NCBI RefSeq assembly: GCF_003315345.1 | Contig: NZ_QNRO01000014.1 | Location: 1-64,000 of the forward strand | Reading direction: 5' to 3' | DNA from: Marinobacter pelagius | GTDB taxonomy: Bacteria > Pseudomonadota > Gammaproteobacteria > Pseudomonadales > Oleiphilaceae | Length of the DNA stretch: 64,000 nt | Shown: positions 55,042 to 64,000 of the stretch, piece by piece | Layout of the letters: the number at the start of each line of letters is the position of its first letter | How positions within the stretch are numbered: the first letter of the stretch is position 1 | The notes under the pieces: model-generated | The model's database searches: none | What the model was told of the DNA's origin: nothing | The model's input: only the letters and a program-made list of their open reading frames with translations | Program-made: the position numbers and the translations under genes

Positions 55042-56306
55042 CAGCTCTCCGGTTGAAGATCAGCGGGAAGTCGCATCAGTGGATGGGAATCGGCAACCCC
55101 GGCGGCTTTGACCACCGGAAACGCATCCTGCACCCAGCGCAGAGTATCCACCGCCGGGCTGAACATCAGAATCTTCGCCTCCGGATACTTCCACAGCAGC
55201 CGGTCCACATTGTCATTGGGCTCATAGGGCACATCCCCGATCCCATCCTGGTTACGGTCCCAGCCCAGGTAATCACTCCAGTAATTACCCTTGCCATCCC
55301 TCGACCACTCCTGGGTGCGAGTGGCCACGTACTTCACCTGGCGCTGGTTATTCACGAAAGCATTCCCGAACACCTTGTTATCCTCAGAGCCGGCAGTCAG
55401 ATGAATTCCGATGTTGCTGTCGGCAAACAGATTGCCCTCAAAGGTGTTGTAAAGGGAGTTATAGATAAACACCGCCTTACCCTCGGCTCCGTCAATCGCC
55501 ACACCACCCGTCCGCCCCTGGGATACCCCGGTAACCACATTCCCCCGCAGCTCCGACTGGGTAATGAAATTCATCAGAATCCCATAGTTCTCGTCATTCA
55601 CCGACCGGTTGTTGAGCACCGTCAGCCGCTTGCTCTGCATCAGCGCATACCCGGTCCGGGTATTGCGGGTGACGTTGTTCTCCAGCAGATTGTCCATCGA
55701 GTACATGTAATGGATGCCGTAACGCAGATCCGACATTTCATTGCCCCGGATCGTATTGTTATTCGCCGTCTCGATATAAATCGCATCCCGCGTCTGACGA
55801 ATGTCATTGTCCTCAATCAGAGCCCCGGTGGTATTGAATAGATGAATTCCATTACCCCGGTCATTCGGACGCATACTGGCATCGCCGCGAATGGTATTCT
55901 CGCGGACCGTCACATCCGGCGTCGCATCCAGCCAGACCCCGAACGCCGGCCCCTGCAACCGATTGTTCTCGATAACCGTGCCCCGCGCCTCCCGGGCCAC
56001 AAAAATCCCTGCGTCCAGCTCGTTCAGATTGCTACCCCAGTTGCGCACCGAACATCCGGAAAACGTCACCTCCTCGGCAACGATATCCACAGCATTGCCC
56101 TGCCCGCCGCCATCAATAACGGTGTCAGGATGACAGGACACAGTCACGCCAGGCACCCGGATAGCCAGAGGCGAAACTTGCTCGGGGGGAAGCTCGAAAG
56201 ACGCGCCCGGTTCAAGGGCATCAAGCTGTTCTTGCAGGCCCGCGTTCGCGGTCAGCGATAACAGGGCGACTGACAGGGCCACCCCATAACGCACAAATGG
56301 ATACAT
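55041..56306 (-). CDS. nosD: NosD, periplasmic copper-site assembly protein
   Basis: A 421-aa secreted protein with signal peptide (ends ANA) and a right-handed parallel beta-helix of many NxxxxN-rich rungs (for example TVIENNRLQGP, TIRGNEMSD), typical of CASH-domain NosD. It docks with NosZ and NosFY for CuZ assembly. The ATG at 56306 has GAGAGAA upstream. The frame stays open to 56414 but that part is read through the neighbouring hairpin element. Confidence 0.95.
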   Translation of the reverse strand: MYPFVRYGVALSVALLSLTANAGLQEQLDALEPGASFELPPEQVSPLAIRVPGVTVSCHPDTVIDGGGQGNAVDIVAEEVTFSGCSVRNWGSNLNELDAGIFVAREARGTVIENNRLQGPAFGVWLDATPDVTVRENTIRGDASMRPNDRGNGIHLFNTTGALIEDNDIRQTRDAIYIETANNNTIRGNEMSDLRYGIHYMYSMDNLLENNVTRNTRTGYALMQSKRLTVLNNRSVNDENYGILMNFITQSELRGNVVTGVSQGRTGGVAIDGAEGKAVFIYNSLYNTFEGNLFADSNIGIHLTAGSEDNKVFGNAFVNNQRQVKYVATRTQEWSRDGKGNYWSDYLGWDRNQDGIGDVPYEPNDNVDRLLWKYPEAKILMFSPAVDTLRWVQDAFPVVKAAGVADSHPLMRLPADLQPES

Positions 56307-56355
56307 CAAATTCTCTCGAAAAATGGTGTGCTCTCGGGCAGGCGCCCAAAGTGTG

Positions 56356-56472
56356 GCAATCCGAGAGGAGACTGCTTTCCAAAACTGTGCGGAGCCAAGG
56401 ATGGCGGAGCTCAAGCGTCACAGGGACGTGCCGAAGGAGCGTGTTTTGGAAAGCAGTCTCCTCTTGGATTGC
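56356..56472 (+). repeat. Hairpin element 8: 30-bp arms, CANGGANG pair on plus strand
   Basis: Arms 56356-56385 and 56443-56472 match at 29 of 30 positions. The one difference pairs G with T on the plus strand, a G-U wobble in plus-strand RNA. Plus-strand CAAGGATG (56396-56403) and CAGGGACG (56421-56428) are 25 nt apart. It lies 59 bp after the nosZ stop codon, antisense to nosZ, inside the nos operon. Confidence 0.92.
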
Positions 56473-56531
56473 TCCTCCCAACCTCAGGGGAGGAGCCGGG
56501 ACTCCACGAGAGAGTCCCGGCAAAGAGAAGA

Positions 56532-58430
56532 TCAGGCCTTCTCAACAATCATGCGGCCCCGCATTTCCATATGCAGCGCATGACAGAACCAGTTGCAGTA
56601 ATACCAGTGAACGCCCGGCTTGTCTGCCACAAAGGTCACCGAAGACGTCTGCTGCGGACTGATCTCCATGCTCACACCATGGTTCACCATACAGAAACCA
56701 TGAGTCACATCCTCGATGGTGTCCTGGTTAGAAACATAAACCGTGACCTCATCGCCCTCCTTGACCTTGAACTCAGTCATCCCGTACTGCGGCGCAACCG
56801 AGGTCATGTAAACACGCACCTTGTTGCCGTCACGGATCACCTTGTTATCGGCCTCCAGGGTCACACCATCCTTCTTCGCCTGTTCAACCGCAGAGGCAAA
56901 GTAAGGATCGTCACGATCGTAAATCTTCTTGGTCTTGATCTGGTCACGACGCACCAGGATGCAGTCATGGGGCTCCGCAAAGGTCGGGCCATCGTGCACC
57001 AGCTTCATTTCCTCGCCGGAAATATCGATCAGCTGATCGTTCTCCGGGTGCAACGGGCCGCACGGCAGGAAGCGGTCTTTCGAGAACTTCGACAACACCA
57101 CCAGCCACTTGCCATCGGCGTCCCGGGACTCGGTCAGGGAGGCGTGGTTGTGGCCCGGCTGATAGTGAACATCCAGCTTCTGGCGGATGTAGTTCACCTT
57201 TTCGCCGTTGTAGTGCTTGATGGCGTCAGCAATGTTCCACTTACACACCTGGCTGTCGATGAACAGCGTGGTGTAAGCATTGCCCCGGCCGTCATAGGTG
57301 GTGTGCAGAGGTCCGAGACCCAGTTCCGGCTCCGCCACAACCACGTCACGCTCGTCCTTCAGCTTGCCGTCAAACAGATCGTCCAGCTTGTCGATAGCGA
57401 TCACGGTACAGGTCGGGGACAGTTTGCCGTTGGCGATGAAATACTTGCCATCGGGCGAGGTGTTCAGGCCGTGCGGGTTCTTCGGAACCGGGATGTAACG
57501 GGTCAGTTCCGAACCATGGCGGCCATCGACCACCGGCACCTTGGAATCACCCAGGGTCTCGAAGTTACCGTCCTTGACCGCCTGCTCGATACGCTCAATG
57601 TTGAACACCACGGCCCAGTCGCGGTCGTTGCGCATGGTACCGGCCAGGTCCAGGGCCTTCTCGGAGTTGTAGCAGGTGGAACAGGCGTATTTACCGGTGT
57701 AGTCGGCATCGGTGTTATCCAGGTTACCGTCCACAATCACCTGGAAAGCCACCTTCATTGTGTCCGCGTCTACCGCATTGAACATGGTGAAGCTGCTTTC
57801 AAGACTGGTATCGCTGCCATCGTTCGGATGGGGAATCACATACTCGGCGTTGCAGAAAACATACTTGGTCCGGGGGACCTTCTGCAGACGCAAACCATGA
57901 ATCGCCTGAACGTTGGGAATGGTGGTGATCTTGTCACACTTCATGATGTCCAGACGGATCCGGGCAACCCGGGTGTTGGCCTTGTCGTTGATGAACAGAT
58001 ATTTGCCATCGTAGCGGCCATCCGTCATGGAAATGTGCGGGTGGTGAGCATCACCGTTGGAGAAGCGGCTGCTTTCCCCGAGCACTTCTTTACTCTCGTT
58101 GGTGATGCCCCAACCGGTGGCGGAATCCACGTTGAAAACCGGAATCCGCATCAGCTCGCGCATGGAGGGAACCCCAAGTACACGCACTTCACCGGAGTGG
58201 CCGCCACTCCAGAAACCGTAATACTCGTCCAGCTCGCCGGGGTGCACCACAAATTTGTTGCGGGCTTCCTCCGCCGCGGCCGCGAACGACTCCCTGGACA
58301 TCACGGCCGTACCGAGACCGGTTGCACCGGCCACGCCGGCCAATGCCGCAGCGCCCATGAACCGGCGGCGGCTCTGGCCGCTTTCCGGAAGCTCTGGCGT
58401 ATCCTTGCTCAGATCATCTCTTTTCTTCAT
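56532..58430 (-). CDS. nosZ: Nitrous-oxide reductase NosZ (Tat-exported, clade I)
   Basis: Periplasmic copper enzyme reducing N2O to N2. The 632-aa precursor has a Tat signal ([19 protein letters not shown] at 21-26), a seven-bladed propeller domain carrying CuZ histidines, and a C-terminal cupredoxin with the CuA motif [12 protein letters not shown]. The Tat signal indicates the typical (clade I) form. The ATG at 58430 has GGAG upstream. It follows nosR by 66 bp. Confidence 0.97.
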   Translation of the reverse strand: MKKRDDLSKDTPELPESGQSRRRFMGAAALAGVAGATGLGTAVMSRESFAAAAEEARNKFVVHPGELDEYYGFWSGGHSGEVRVLGVPSMRELMRIPVFNVDSATGWGITNESKEVLGESSRFSNGDAHHPHISMTDGRYDGKYLFINDKANTRVARIRLDIMKCDKITTIPNVQAIHGLRLQKVPRTKYVFCNAEYVIPHPNDGSDTSLESSFTMFNAVDADTMKVAFQVIVDGNLDNTDADYTGKYACSTCYNSEKALDLAGTMRNDRDWAVVFNIERIEQAVKDGNFETLGDSKVPVVDGRHGSELTRYIPVPKNPHGLNTSPDGKYFIANGKLSPTCTVIAIDKLDDLFDGKLKDERDVVVAEPELGLGPLHTTYDGRGNAYTTLFIDSQVCKWNIADAIKHYNGEKVNYIRQKLDVHYQPGHNHASLTESRDADGKWLVVLSKFSKDRFLPCGPLHPENDQLIDISGEEMKLVHDGPTFAEPHDCILVRRDQIKTKKIYDRDDPYFASAVEQAKKDGVTLEADNKVIRDGNKVRVYMTSVAPQYGMTEFKVKEGDEVTVYVSNQDTIEDVTHGFCMVNHGVSMEISPQQTSSVTFVADKPGVHWYYCNWFCHALHMEMRGRMIVEKA

Positions 58431-58496
58431 AACATCCAACTCCGTTATTGGTAATGGCGGTTTTTGCTTCTCATGCTTTCTTTTTTTTGGGACTGC

Positions 58497-60659
58497 TCAA
58501 GTCACCTGAACCACGGGGATTTCCTCCGGATGGCCCGGTGCGTTGTGGCCACGACGCTTACCGCGACGCTTGACGATCAGCGGCGGGCACTTGTGGTCAT
58601 CGAAATAGGTCATCTGGCAATCCAGGCAGTAATGGCATTCCATGTAGTTGATGTGTCCGTCCGGATGGATGGCCTGAACCTCACACTCGTGGTCACACAA
58701 CCGGCAGGGGTTGCCACATTCCTTGCGGCGCTTGAGCCAGTCGAACACCCGCAGCTTGCTCGGCAACGCCAGCGCTGCGCCCAGCGGGCACATGTACCGG
58801 CAGAACACCTTTCGGGTGAACAGGTTGACCACCAGCAGCAGGGCAGCGTAGGTGACAAAGGGCCAGCTGCGGTCGAACTTCAGGGTGATGGCAGTCTTGA
58901 ACGGCTCCACCTCGGCCAGGCGCTCGGCGGTGGCCATGGAATCCAGCGAGACGCCGAACAGTACCAGCAGAATGATGTACTTGATGGCCCACAGCCGCTC
59001 ATGCACGGCGAACGGCACGGTGTACTGTGGCACCTTGAGCTTCCGGGCAATCTCGTTCAGCAATTCCTGTAGCGCCCCGAACGGACACAACCAACCGCAG
59101 TACACCGCTCGACCCCACAGCAGGATGATGCCGGCGACAACGGCCCAGAGTATGAAAATGACCGGATCGATCAGGAAGGTCTTCCAGCTGAAGCCGCTGA
59201 TCAGGCTGTTGACGAAGGTCAGTACGTTGACGATGGACAGCTGCCCCATGGCGTACCAGCCGATGAAAAACAGGGTATAGGTCAAGAAGGCGTGGCGGAT
59301 CCAGCGCATCATCTTCGGCTTCTTTACCAGCCAATCCTGGAAAAACAGAATGAACATCAGCACACCGATACCGATGCCGAGCACCACAATCTGGAACTCG
59401 CGCTGATACCACACCTGTACCCACATGGGCTGGTCCGCCAGCATTTCCTCTTCGGTCATGACCGGTTCCGGGCGCGTGTAGTACTGGTCCGGCAACTGGT
59501 AAGTCAGCGGGAATACCTGGAATTCGCTGTCCAACGGACCGGTCTGACGTTTGACGGTCAGTTCGAGGGTCCATTCAGTGCCGGGATCGAAGTTGTACTG
59601 CTGGCGAATAATGAAAATCGCCATCTCGTTGAAATCGGGCATGCCCTCGGCGTACACATCGCTCAGCCGGTAGTAATCGAGATCCCGGAAGTTGAAGGTG
59701 TCACCGAACTGGCGGATCTGGATGCGATCGAAGATACCGCCACGAACGTAACCGGAGCCCTTGAAGGAGTATTCACCGTTGGCCATAACCGCGATGGCGT
59801 GTTCACCTTCCTTCAGCTCGCCGGTCAGCCACTGGAACTGGCTCTCGCCCAGCAGGTTACGGCCGATGGTTGGTACATCCAGGTAAGCCGTGTACAGGTC
59901 AATCAGCGGCTTGCCGCGGTGTTTCTTCGGCGTTGGGTCGATGCCTTCCGCATCCGTACCCTTGAAGGCGTCATCCACCTGGCCCCGGGTCAGTTTCATC
60001 CGGCGCACCGAGCCTTCTCCGAGCAGCGTCTGCCAGCCCTTGTCCTGGAAGCTTTCGGTCTGGACGTTTGCCATGGGTGGGCGGGCTTCGCTCAGGCTTT
60101 CAACGAGCCCCAGCTCGGCCCCAACCCGGTGGGCCGATTTCATGATGACCTCGTTCACCACCATAACCGTGACCGTTGCGCCGGACAGACCGTCAACAGC
60201 GACCTTGCGCTCCGACGACGTCCCACCCACCGTTACTCTTTGGTCTGCCTTGAGGCCCACGTATTGGTCGGTAAACTCGTGTAGCTTGCTCTCGGGGATG
60301 CCGACCAGAAGGATCGGTTCGTGATGCTCGATAACATGTGAGCTCACGATTTTTCCTTCGGTATCGAGAACGACCACAATATTGAGCGGCTTGCCGGAAT
60401 ACGCCGGAGTCTGGACGAAATCGAGACTCTGATAGGCATAGCCTTTCAGTTCATCTCCGGCATACAGTTCCTGGATGGCGCGGTTACCCTCTCTTGGAAC
60501 CAGGTCGGTCACGGACGGCATGGCTTTCTGGATTACCTGGCGCGCAGCCACAGGCTCGTATTGCCCCACTGGCATGGCCAGAACGGCAGTGCTGACAAGG
60601 GTAAAAAGAAATACTGCAAAGCTTCTTACTGCTAAGCTCACGAGAGCCCCCATATCCAT
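58497..60659 (-). CDS. nosR: NosR, flavo-iron-sulfur membrane protein for N2O respiration
   Basis: A 720-aa protein with signal/first helix, a periplasmic FMN-binding domain (VAVDGLSGATVTVMV contains the SGAT flavinylation threonine), about five membrane helices, two CGWLCPFGALQE/CRYMCPLGA motifs and C-terminal ferredoxin-like clusters (CRLCDHEC, CHYCLDC). It delivers electrons to NosZ and is needed for nos expression. Starts at 60659 and 60653 are equally possible; neither has a clear ribosome site. First gene of nosRZDFYL. Confidence 0.95.
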   Translation of the reverse strand: MDMGALVSLAVRSFAVFLFTLVSTAVLAMPVGQYEPVAARQVIQKAMPSVTDLVPREGNRAIQELYAGDELKGYAYQSLDFVQTPAYSGKPLNIVVVLDTEGKIVSSHVIEHHEPILLVGIPESKLHEFTDQYVGLKADQRVTVGGTSSERKVAVDGLSGATVTVMVVNEVIMKSAHRVGAELGLVESLSEARPPMANVQTESFQDKGWQTLLGEGSVRRMKLTRGQVDDAFKGTDAEGIDPTPKKHRGKPLIDLYTAYLDVPTIGRNLLGESQFQWLTGELKEGEHAIAVMANGEYSFKGSGYVRGGIFDRIQIRQFGDTFNFRDLDYYRLSDVYAEGMPDFNEMAIFIIRQQYNFDPGTEWTLELTVKRQTGPLDSEFQVFPLTYQLPDQYYTRPEPVMTEEEMLADQPMWVQVWYQREFQIVVLGIGIGVLMFILFFQDWLVKKPKMMRWIRHAFLTYTLFFIGWYAMGQLSIVNVLTFVNSLISGFSWKTFLIDPVIFILWAVVAGIILLWGRAVYCGWLCPFGALQELLNEIARKLKVPQYTVPFAVHERLWAIKYIILLVLFGVSLDSMATAERLAEVEPFKTAITLKFDRSWPFVTYAALLLVVNLFTRKVFCRYMCPLGAALALPSKLRVFDWLKRRKECGNPCRLCDHECEVQAIHPDGHINYMECHYCLDCQMTYFDDHKCPPLIVKRRGKRRGHNAPGHPEEIPVVQVT

Positions 60660-60718
60660 AGGTATATCAAAAGCTTGGTCAATTATTGATGGAAAGGAAA
60701 TACCCCTAATTGAATACA

Positions 60719-60742
60719 CCCCGGGGGGCAGGCCCACCGGGG
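60719..60742. terminator. GC-rich hairpin between the 132-aa gene and nosR
   Basis: CCCCGG and CCGGGG arms around a 12-nt loop, just after the stop codon at 60749 on the minus strand. No U-tract. May separate the upstream gene from the nosR promoter, for which I see no clean FNR/DNR box. Confidence 0.4.
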
Positions 60743-60748
60743 CTCGGG

Positions 60749-61150
60749 TCAGCCCAGGTCGATTGCTTCGCCCTGGCCATTCAGAGGCAGGTAGTTGCTG
60801 ATATGACCCATGCGGATACCTTCCACCATCATTGTCAGGGGCTGCTGGGCCTCGTCACTGGAGGGCGCGGTGCCACCGCGACCGGACATGGCAGCTACGA
60901 ACACCATGTCCCAGGGCTGGCCGGTGGCTTGCGATTCCTGCGCCAGCACGTTGAAGTCGGGGGCTTCGTCCGGGGTTTTATCAACGCAGATAACGGGGGT
61001 CAGTGCACCACCCTCGCCGCGCTCGAACGCGGCTTTTTCTTCTGCAGATGCGTCATCCGGCAGCTCTGCTCGGCAGAAGACAAACAACAGACGCTGGGGT
61101 TCGGGCTGTTCACGGGTGGCCTGGATGAGATCCTGGTAGTTGCTGATCAT
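60749..61150 (-). CDS. Conserved 132-aa protein of the nos cluster
   Basis: A 132-aa acidic soluble protein (MISNYQDLIQATREQPEPQRLLFVFCRAELPDDAS...) with VCVDK-like core (VICVDKTPDEAPDF) and a central WDMVFVAAM strand. Similar short proteins lie beside nos or nar genes in Marinobacter and Pseudomonas relatives, sometimes mislabelled as ribonucleotide reductase subunits. AAGGA precedes the ATG. It follows the DGC protein by 37 bp. Function unknown. Confidence 0.75.
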   Translation of the reverse strand: MISNYQDLIQATREQPEPQRLLFVFCRAELPDDASAEEKAAFERGEGGALTPVICVDKTPDEAPDFNVLAQESQATGQPWDMVFVAAMSGRGGTAPSSDEAQQPLTMMVEGIRMGHISNYLPLNGQGEAIDLG

Positions 61151-61187
61151 GGGTGTTCCTTGAAAAGAAAGGGGTGTCCGCCGGGCC

Positions 61188-61574
61188 TTACGCCTGGCGG
61201 GCAATCAGTCGTTCGCCGAGCGAAAGGCTGCGAACTTCGTCGCAGACTTCCTCGACCGCCTCGTCACCGTAACTCTGGCCGTAGTGTTTCTTGAAGCCGA
61301 ATTCGTACAGGCGGACGTGTTCATCCGGTTCCACACCGACGTTTTCCAGGCAGGCACGGGCGCAATGCAGGGGGCAGCCGTCGATCACGGTGATCGGGCG
61401 GCCGGACCGGGCGGTTTTAACCAGCGCCGGTACTTTGCCGCCCACACCTGAGATGCAGGACATCTCGAAGCTGCCTTCGTGGTCCAGGCGGACCGCCGCG
61501 TTGTTGGCGAGCTGCGCCACGTCGGAGCAGCCGGAGCAGGAATAGATCAGCGGGCGTTGCTTTCTCGGTTTCAC
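61188..61574 (-). CDS. DGC-domain putative zinc-binding protein
   Basis: A 128-aa protein with conserved cysteines in YSCSGCSDVAQLAN (about residues 11-24), SCISGVGG, and the DGCPLHCARACLE motif of the DGC family (PF08859), which is predicted to bind a metal. DGC proteins occur with anaerobic respiration genes. It lies between a dnr-like regulator and the nos operon on the same strand, so a role in N2O respiration is suggested by position only. Confidence 0.85.
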   Translation of the reverse strand: MKPRKQRPLIYSCSGCSDVAQLANNAAVRLDHEGSFEMSCISGVGGKVPALVKTARSGRPITVIDGCPLHCARACLENVGVEPDEHVRLYEFGFKKHYGQSYGDEAVEEVCDEVRSLSLGERLIARQA

Positions 61575-61616
61575 ACATCCTCCTCTGGAAGAGCCTGGAG
61601 GTTTCAGGGCAATGAA

Positions 61617-62366
61617 TTACTGGCTGATTTCAATCAGTCGCTGGGGATCGGAGATAAACAGCTTGCTCCGGTTGACCCGCACGAGGCCGTTGGCTTTCAG
61701 GTCGGCCAGGATCCGGGAGAAGGTTTCCGGCTGCATGGCCAGTCTGGAGGCCACCAGGCATTTGGGCAGCGGCAGCTCCACTTCCCCACCCTGTTCGGTG
61801 CCGTTTGGCAGCAGGTCGATCAGGTAGCGGATCAGTCGGTCCCGGGCGTTCTGGACGGTCATGATTTCGAGGTCGTGGAAACGGGTGACGGCGCGCTTGG
61901 CGTAGTGGCTCAGGGCAGCCTGGGCGTACTCGGGATGCTGGTCCAGCAGCTCGCGGTAGGCTTTGACCGGGATCATCAGCACTTCGCTGGATTTCAGGGC
62001 TTCGGCGTAGCAGGCATAGCGGGGTGGATCAGCGTAGATCATGACTTCGGCGAAGCAGTCGCCCGGGGCGATGCTGTCGAGGGTGCGGTCGATGCCGGAT
62101 GAATCCAGGCGATACAGGCGCAGGCGGCCGGAGATCACGAAGAAGAAGTGATGGGCCGGCATGTCCTGGCGGTACAGCAGCTGGTGGTGGCCCAGGCGGA
62201 GGCGCCGGGACTGCTGGATGAGGCTCTCAAGGTCCCGGGGCCGGAGGTTGCGGAACAGCGGGTGGCTGCGCAGTGCCTGGAGGCCATCTTCGTCGTCAAA
62301 CGGTTTGTTGACGGCTACGAGTACGGGTTTGCTGTAGCGGGTGTCGGCTGATTGCATCAGTGCCAT
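61617..62366 (-). CDS. dnr: Crp/Fnr-family regulator, Dnr/NarR type
   Basis: A 249-aa cNMP-binding-fold protein with a C-terminal winged helix (QPETFSRILADLKANGLVRVNRSKLFISD). It lacks the N-terminal Fe-S cysteines of FNR, which fits heme-dependent NO sensors of the Dnr/Nnr group. The ATG at 62366 has AGGGGGA upstream. A near-consensus FNR box lies 114-127 bp upstream. It sits between nar and nos genes and probably coordinates denitrification. Confidence 0.87.
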   Translation of the reverse strand: MALMQSADTRYSKPVLVAVNKPFDDEDGLQALRSHPLFRNLRPRDLESLIQQSRRLRLGHHQLLYRQDMPAHHFFFVISGRLRLYRLDSSGIDRTLDSIAPGDCFAEVMIYADPPRYACYAEALKSSEVLMIPVKAYRELLDQHPEYAQAALSHYAKRAVTRFHDLEIMTVQNARDRLIRYLIDLLPNGTEQGGEVELPLPKCLVASRLAMQPETFSRILADLKANGLVRVNRSKLFISDPQRLIEISQ

Positions 62367-62479
62367 GTGAGTGTCCCCCTGCATATACATGCATTCAAAA
62401 TCTTGATTTAAATAGTAGATGCAAACTGGTTGAAAATCGCTCCCCCGATGGGGGTATTCGGGTGGTTATTCCTGAGTAA

Positions 62480-62493
62480 TTGATTTAACTCAA
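62480..62493 (-). promoter_or_regulatory. FNR/DNR box upstream of the dnr gene
   Basis: On the minus strand TTGAGTTAAATCAA, matching TTGAT-N4-ATCAA at 9 of 10 defined positions. It lies 114-127 bp before the start codon of the Crp/Fnr regulator. 62367-62606 otherwise contains AT-rich sequence with a second half-site (TTGAT at 62403). Confidence 0.7.
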
Positions 62494-62606
62494 AGATTAG
62501 TTTTGCTATCTACTTAAGTAAAATCGGGGCGCGGACTGGACGGGAGTTTCTCTTCAAATCCCCCCTCCCTCTGTAGTTCAGTGGCGCTTCAGCTTTGGAG
62601 CACAGC

Positions 62607-62713
62607 CTGGCAGGAAGCCCCTTTCCAAAACACGCTCCTTCGGCACGTCCATGTGACGCTTGAGCTCCGCCATCCTTGGCTCCGCACAGTTTTGGAAAGG
62701 GGCTTCCTGCCAG
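62607..62713 (-). repeat. Hairpin element 9: 25-bp arms, CANGGANG pair on minus strand
   Basis: Perfect arms 62607-62631 and 62689-62713 (CTGGCAGGAAGCCCCTTTCC...). Minus-strand CAAGGATG (62678-62671) and CATGGACG (62653-62646) are 25 nt apart. It ends 24 bp from the parvulin stop codon and is in sense orientation. Its core is nearly identical to that of elements 7 and 8, but the outer arms differ. Confidence 0.93.
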
Positions 62714-62737
62714 TCTCCAGAGTTTTCTCCAAACGCC

Positions 62738-63544
62738 TTACTGCATCAGCGGAGAATCCGGCAGTTCCAGATCAACTCCTTCCACACCAGTTTCCGCAGC
62801 CAGTACCTGCAGGTACTGCCGGAACGCCCTTCTGGTCACGCTTTCGCTCAGGTACTGCCGGATCTGGGGCTTTACATGCTCATAGGGCAGTTGTTCACCG
62901 TCGATGCGCTGGTCGACGCGGACGATGTGCCAGCCGTAGCGGGTTTCGATCAGTTCCGGGTTCAGGCCTTCCTGGAGGCTGAGGACCGGGCGTTCGAATT
63001 CTTCCACGGTCTGGCCCTTGCTGATCTGGCCTAGGCTACCGCCCTGGTGGCGGGACTCGCAGGCGGAGTATTGTTTGGCCAGTTCGGCAAACTGGGAGCG
63101 GCCATCCAGGAGGGCTGACAACAGTTGGCGGCCGGCCTCTTCCTGGCGGATGCGTTCCTGGACGTCGTCCGGGGCGGCGGCGAGGAGGATGTGGCTGACG
63201 GCCATCAGTGTCGGGCTGCGGAAGCGGGCCGGGTTGGCGGCGTAGAAGCGTTCGCAGTCTTCCTCGGTGGGGTCCGGGACGTTGAGTTCCAGCTCCAGAA
63301 CGCGGGCGATGCGGTCTTCTTCGTCTTCAATGTCGTCCAGCTTCAGGAGCGCGGCCTGTTGCAGGAGCAGTTCGCGGATGACGAGGCTTTTGGCGGCTTC
63401 GTGCCAGGCCTCTGCCACTTCTTCCGCCGGGTGGTGCTGCATTTCCCGGGCGATGTCGTCTTCCGGAATCAGCGTTTCGCCCACGTAGACCGGCGGGAAC
63501 TGGTTTCTGGGCTTGTCGGCTTCGCCAGTGGGGATCAGTTGCAT
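62738..63544 (-). CDS. PpiC/parvulin-type peptidyl-prolyl isomerase of the nar cluster
   Basis: A 268-aa protein without signal peptide. A helical N-terminal half (about 1-110) is followed by a parvulin domain (SHILLAAAPDDVQERIRQEEAG...FAELAKQYSACESRHQGGSLGQISKGQ...ETRYGWHIVRVDQ). It resembles NifM-like cytoplasmic isomerases. A similar gene follows narI in several pseudomonad nar operons, so it may help fold nitrate reductase. Two 30-bp palindromes separate it from narI. Confidence 0.9.
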   Translation of the reverse strand: MQLIPTGEADKPRNQFPPVYVGETLIPEDDIAREMQHHPAEEVAEAWHEAAKSLVIRELLLQQAALLKLDDIEDEEDRIARVLELELNVPDPTEEDCERFYAANPARFRSPTLMAVSHILLAAAPDDVQERIRQEEAGRQLLSALLDGRSQFAELAKQYSACESRHQGGSLGQISKGQTVEEFERPVLSLQEGLNPELIETRYGWHIVRVDQRIDGEQLPYEHVKPQIRQYLSESVTRRAFRQYLQVLAAETGVEGVDLELPDSPLMQ

Positions 63545-63574
63545 GGTGCTAACCTCGGTGGTGAACCTGAACTT

Positions 63575-63672
63575 GGGGTCAGAAGAAGGCTTTCTTCAGA
63601 CCCCGTTTTCTTAAGCAAACTCAGGAGCTGGGACTTAACCCCGGGGTCAGATGAACGCTTTCATCTGACCCC
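63575..63672. repeat. 30-bp palindromes, pair (AA type + AT type)
   Basis: Copies at 63575-63604 (GGGGTCAGAAGAAGGC then mirror) and 63643-63672 (GGGGTCAGATGAACGC then mirror), spacer 38 bp, between narI and the parvulin gene. Confidence 0.92.
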
Positions 63673-63687
63673 TTTTTCATCTCAGGT

Positions 63688-64000
63688 TCACGCCCGCTTG
63701 CGCACCACCTGGTACTTCCGTCCGAAATACTCCACCGGCACACTCAGCATGTGCACCAGGCGGGTGAACGGGAACAGTACGAAGATGGTCAGGCCCAGGA
63801 AGATGTGGGTCTTGTAGATCCAGTTCACGTCCGCGATGTAGTCCGCCACACCGGAGCCCTGCAGGGTGAAGATTCCCTGCGCCCAGGCTGTGAACTTGAG
63901 CATGGTGGCACCATCCAGGTGGCCCATGGTGGGCAGGATGGTGAGCAGGCCGAGGGCCAGCTGGATTACCAGGATGATGATGATCATGTTGTCTGCGAAG
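63688..64000 (-). CDS. narI: Nitrate reductase gamma subunit NarI, C-terminal part (cut by window edge)
   Basis: About 103 C-terminal residues of the cytochrome b subunit that anchors NarGH to the membrane and oxidises quinol. The segment IYKTHIFLGLTIFVLFPFTRLVHMLSVP contains the two heme-ligand histidines of NarI, followed by the short basic tail. The reading frame continues beyond the right edge, where narGHJ are expected. Confidence 0.93.
   Translation of the reverse strand, partial: FADNMIIIILVIQLALGLLTILPTMGHLDGATMLKFTAWAQGIFTLQGSGVADYIADVNWIYKTHIFLGLTIFVLFPFTRLVHMLSVPVEYFGRKYQVVRKRA

Noticed and set aside
56328..58454. Very long open frame (708 codons) on the plus strand across nosZ
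   Set aside because: It is the antisense shadow of nosZ in GC-rich coding DNA; the minus-strand protein has a Tat signal and CuA motif, while the plus-strand translation has no recognisable family.
60660..60748. FNR/DNR box in front of nosR
   Set aside because: TTGACC and TTGATA are present, but no TTGAT-N4-ATCAA arrangement with acceptable spacing could be read.
29339..62982. Recurrent peptide (NTLLRHVHVTLELRHPWLRTVL and variants) in small frames at 29.4, 56.4 and 62.6 kb
   Set aside because: It is the translation of the hairpin-element core, not a protein family; frames have no ribosome sites and differ outside the repeat.

Overview
This window fits a marine gammaproteobacterium, most likely Marinobacter. 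The best marker is a wax ester synthase/DGAT-type acyltransferase (45191-46636) whose N-terminus and HHxxxDG region match, from memory, the second wax ester synthase of Marinobacter. A DesT/DesC/DesB-like desaturase system, nosRZDFYL, a nar end and a SahR methionine-cycle cluster also fit. No database search was possible. Gene starts were chosen from Shine-Dalgarno position and family length. No tRNA, rRNA or CRISPR array was seen.

Layout. 1-2.3 kb: right part of an ISL3-family element carrying lspA, a cation-diffusion transporter and a MerR regulator. 2.6-6.5 kb: DUF481 protein, trhO, a membrane-anchored thioredoxin-fold protein, a nitronate monooxygenase-like enzyme. 6.5-10.6 kb: two acidic DUF5666 lipoproteins flanking a DUF6502 protein, with three copies of one palindromic operator-like site. 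10.7-12.5 kb: small DUF6435 protein and cbpA-cbpM. 12.9-18.6 kb: tkt-epd-pgk-fba. 18.8-23.9 kb: sahR, metK, ahcY, metF, with two matching SahR-type operators. 24.2-26.5 kb: polar amino acid ABC transporter. 26.5-35.3 kb: housekeeping genes, including bioA behind a BirA-like operator, rsmE, a FadL-type porin and tpm. 35.7-42.5 kb: prkA-yeaH-spoVR plus a PhoD-like phosphatase. 42.5-49.7 kb: TrpB2, LrgAB-like pair, wax ester synthase and the DesT-controlled desaturase pair. 49.7-64 kb: denitrification and nitrosative-stress block (nsrR, ytfE-like, moaA, nosRZDFYL, DGC protein, dnr-like regulator, parvulin, narI).

Three layers of non-coding structure are the most unusual content. (1) Nine long hairpin elements, in gaps 3' of genes, have perfect or near-perfect 20-30 bp arms whose sequence differs from locus to locus, around a conserved core. 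Each core carries two CANGGANG motifs in one orientation, 24-25 nt apart in eight of nine copies. CANGGANG in a small hairpin is the signature of CsrA/RsmA binding sites. (2) Sixteen copies of a 30-bp palindrome in two flavours, always in groups of two or three. (3) The 16-bp palindrome TGGGAWTKWWTTCCCA, found only around the DUF5666/DUF6502 genes, suggesting a self-contained regulatory circuit.
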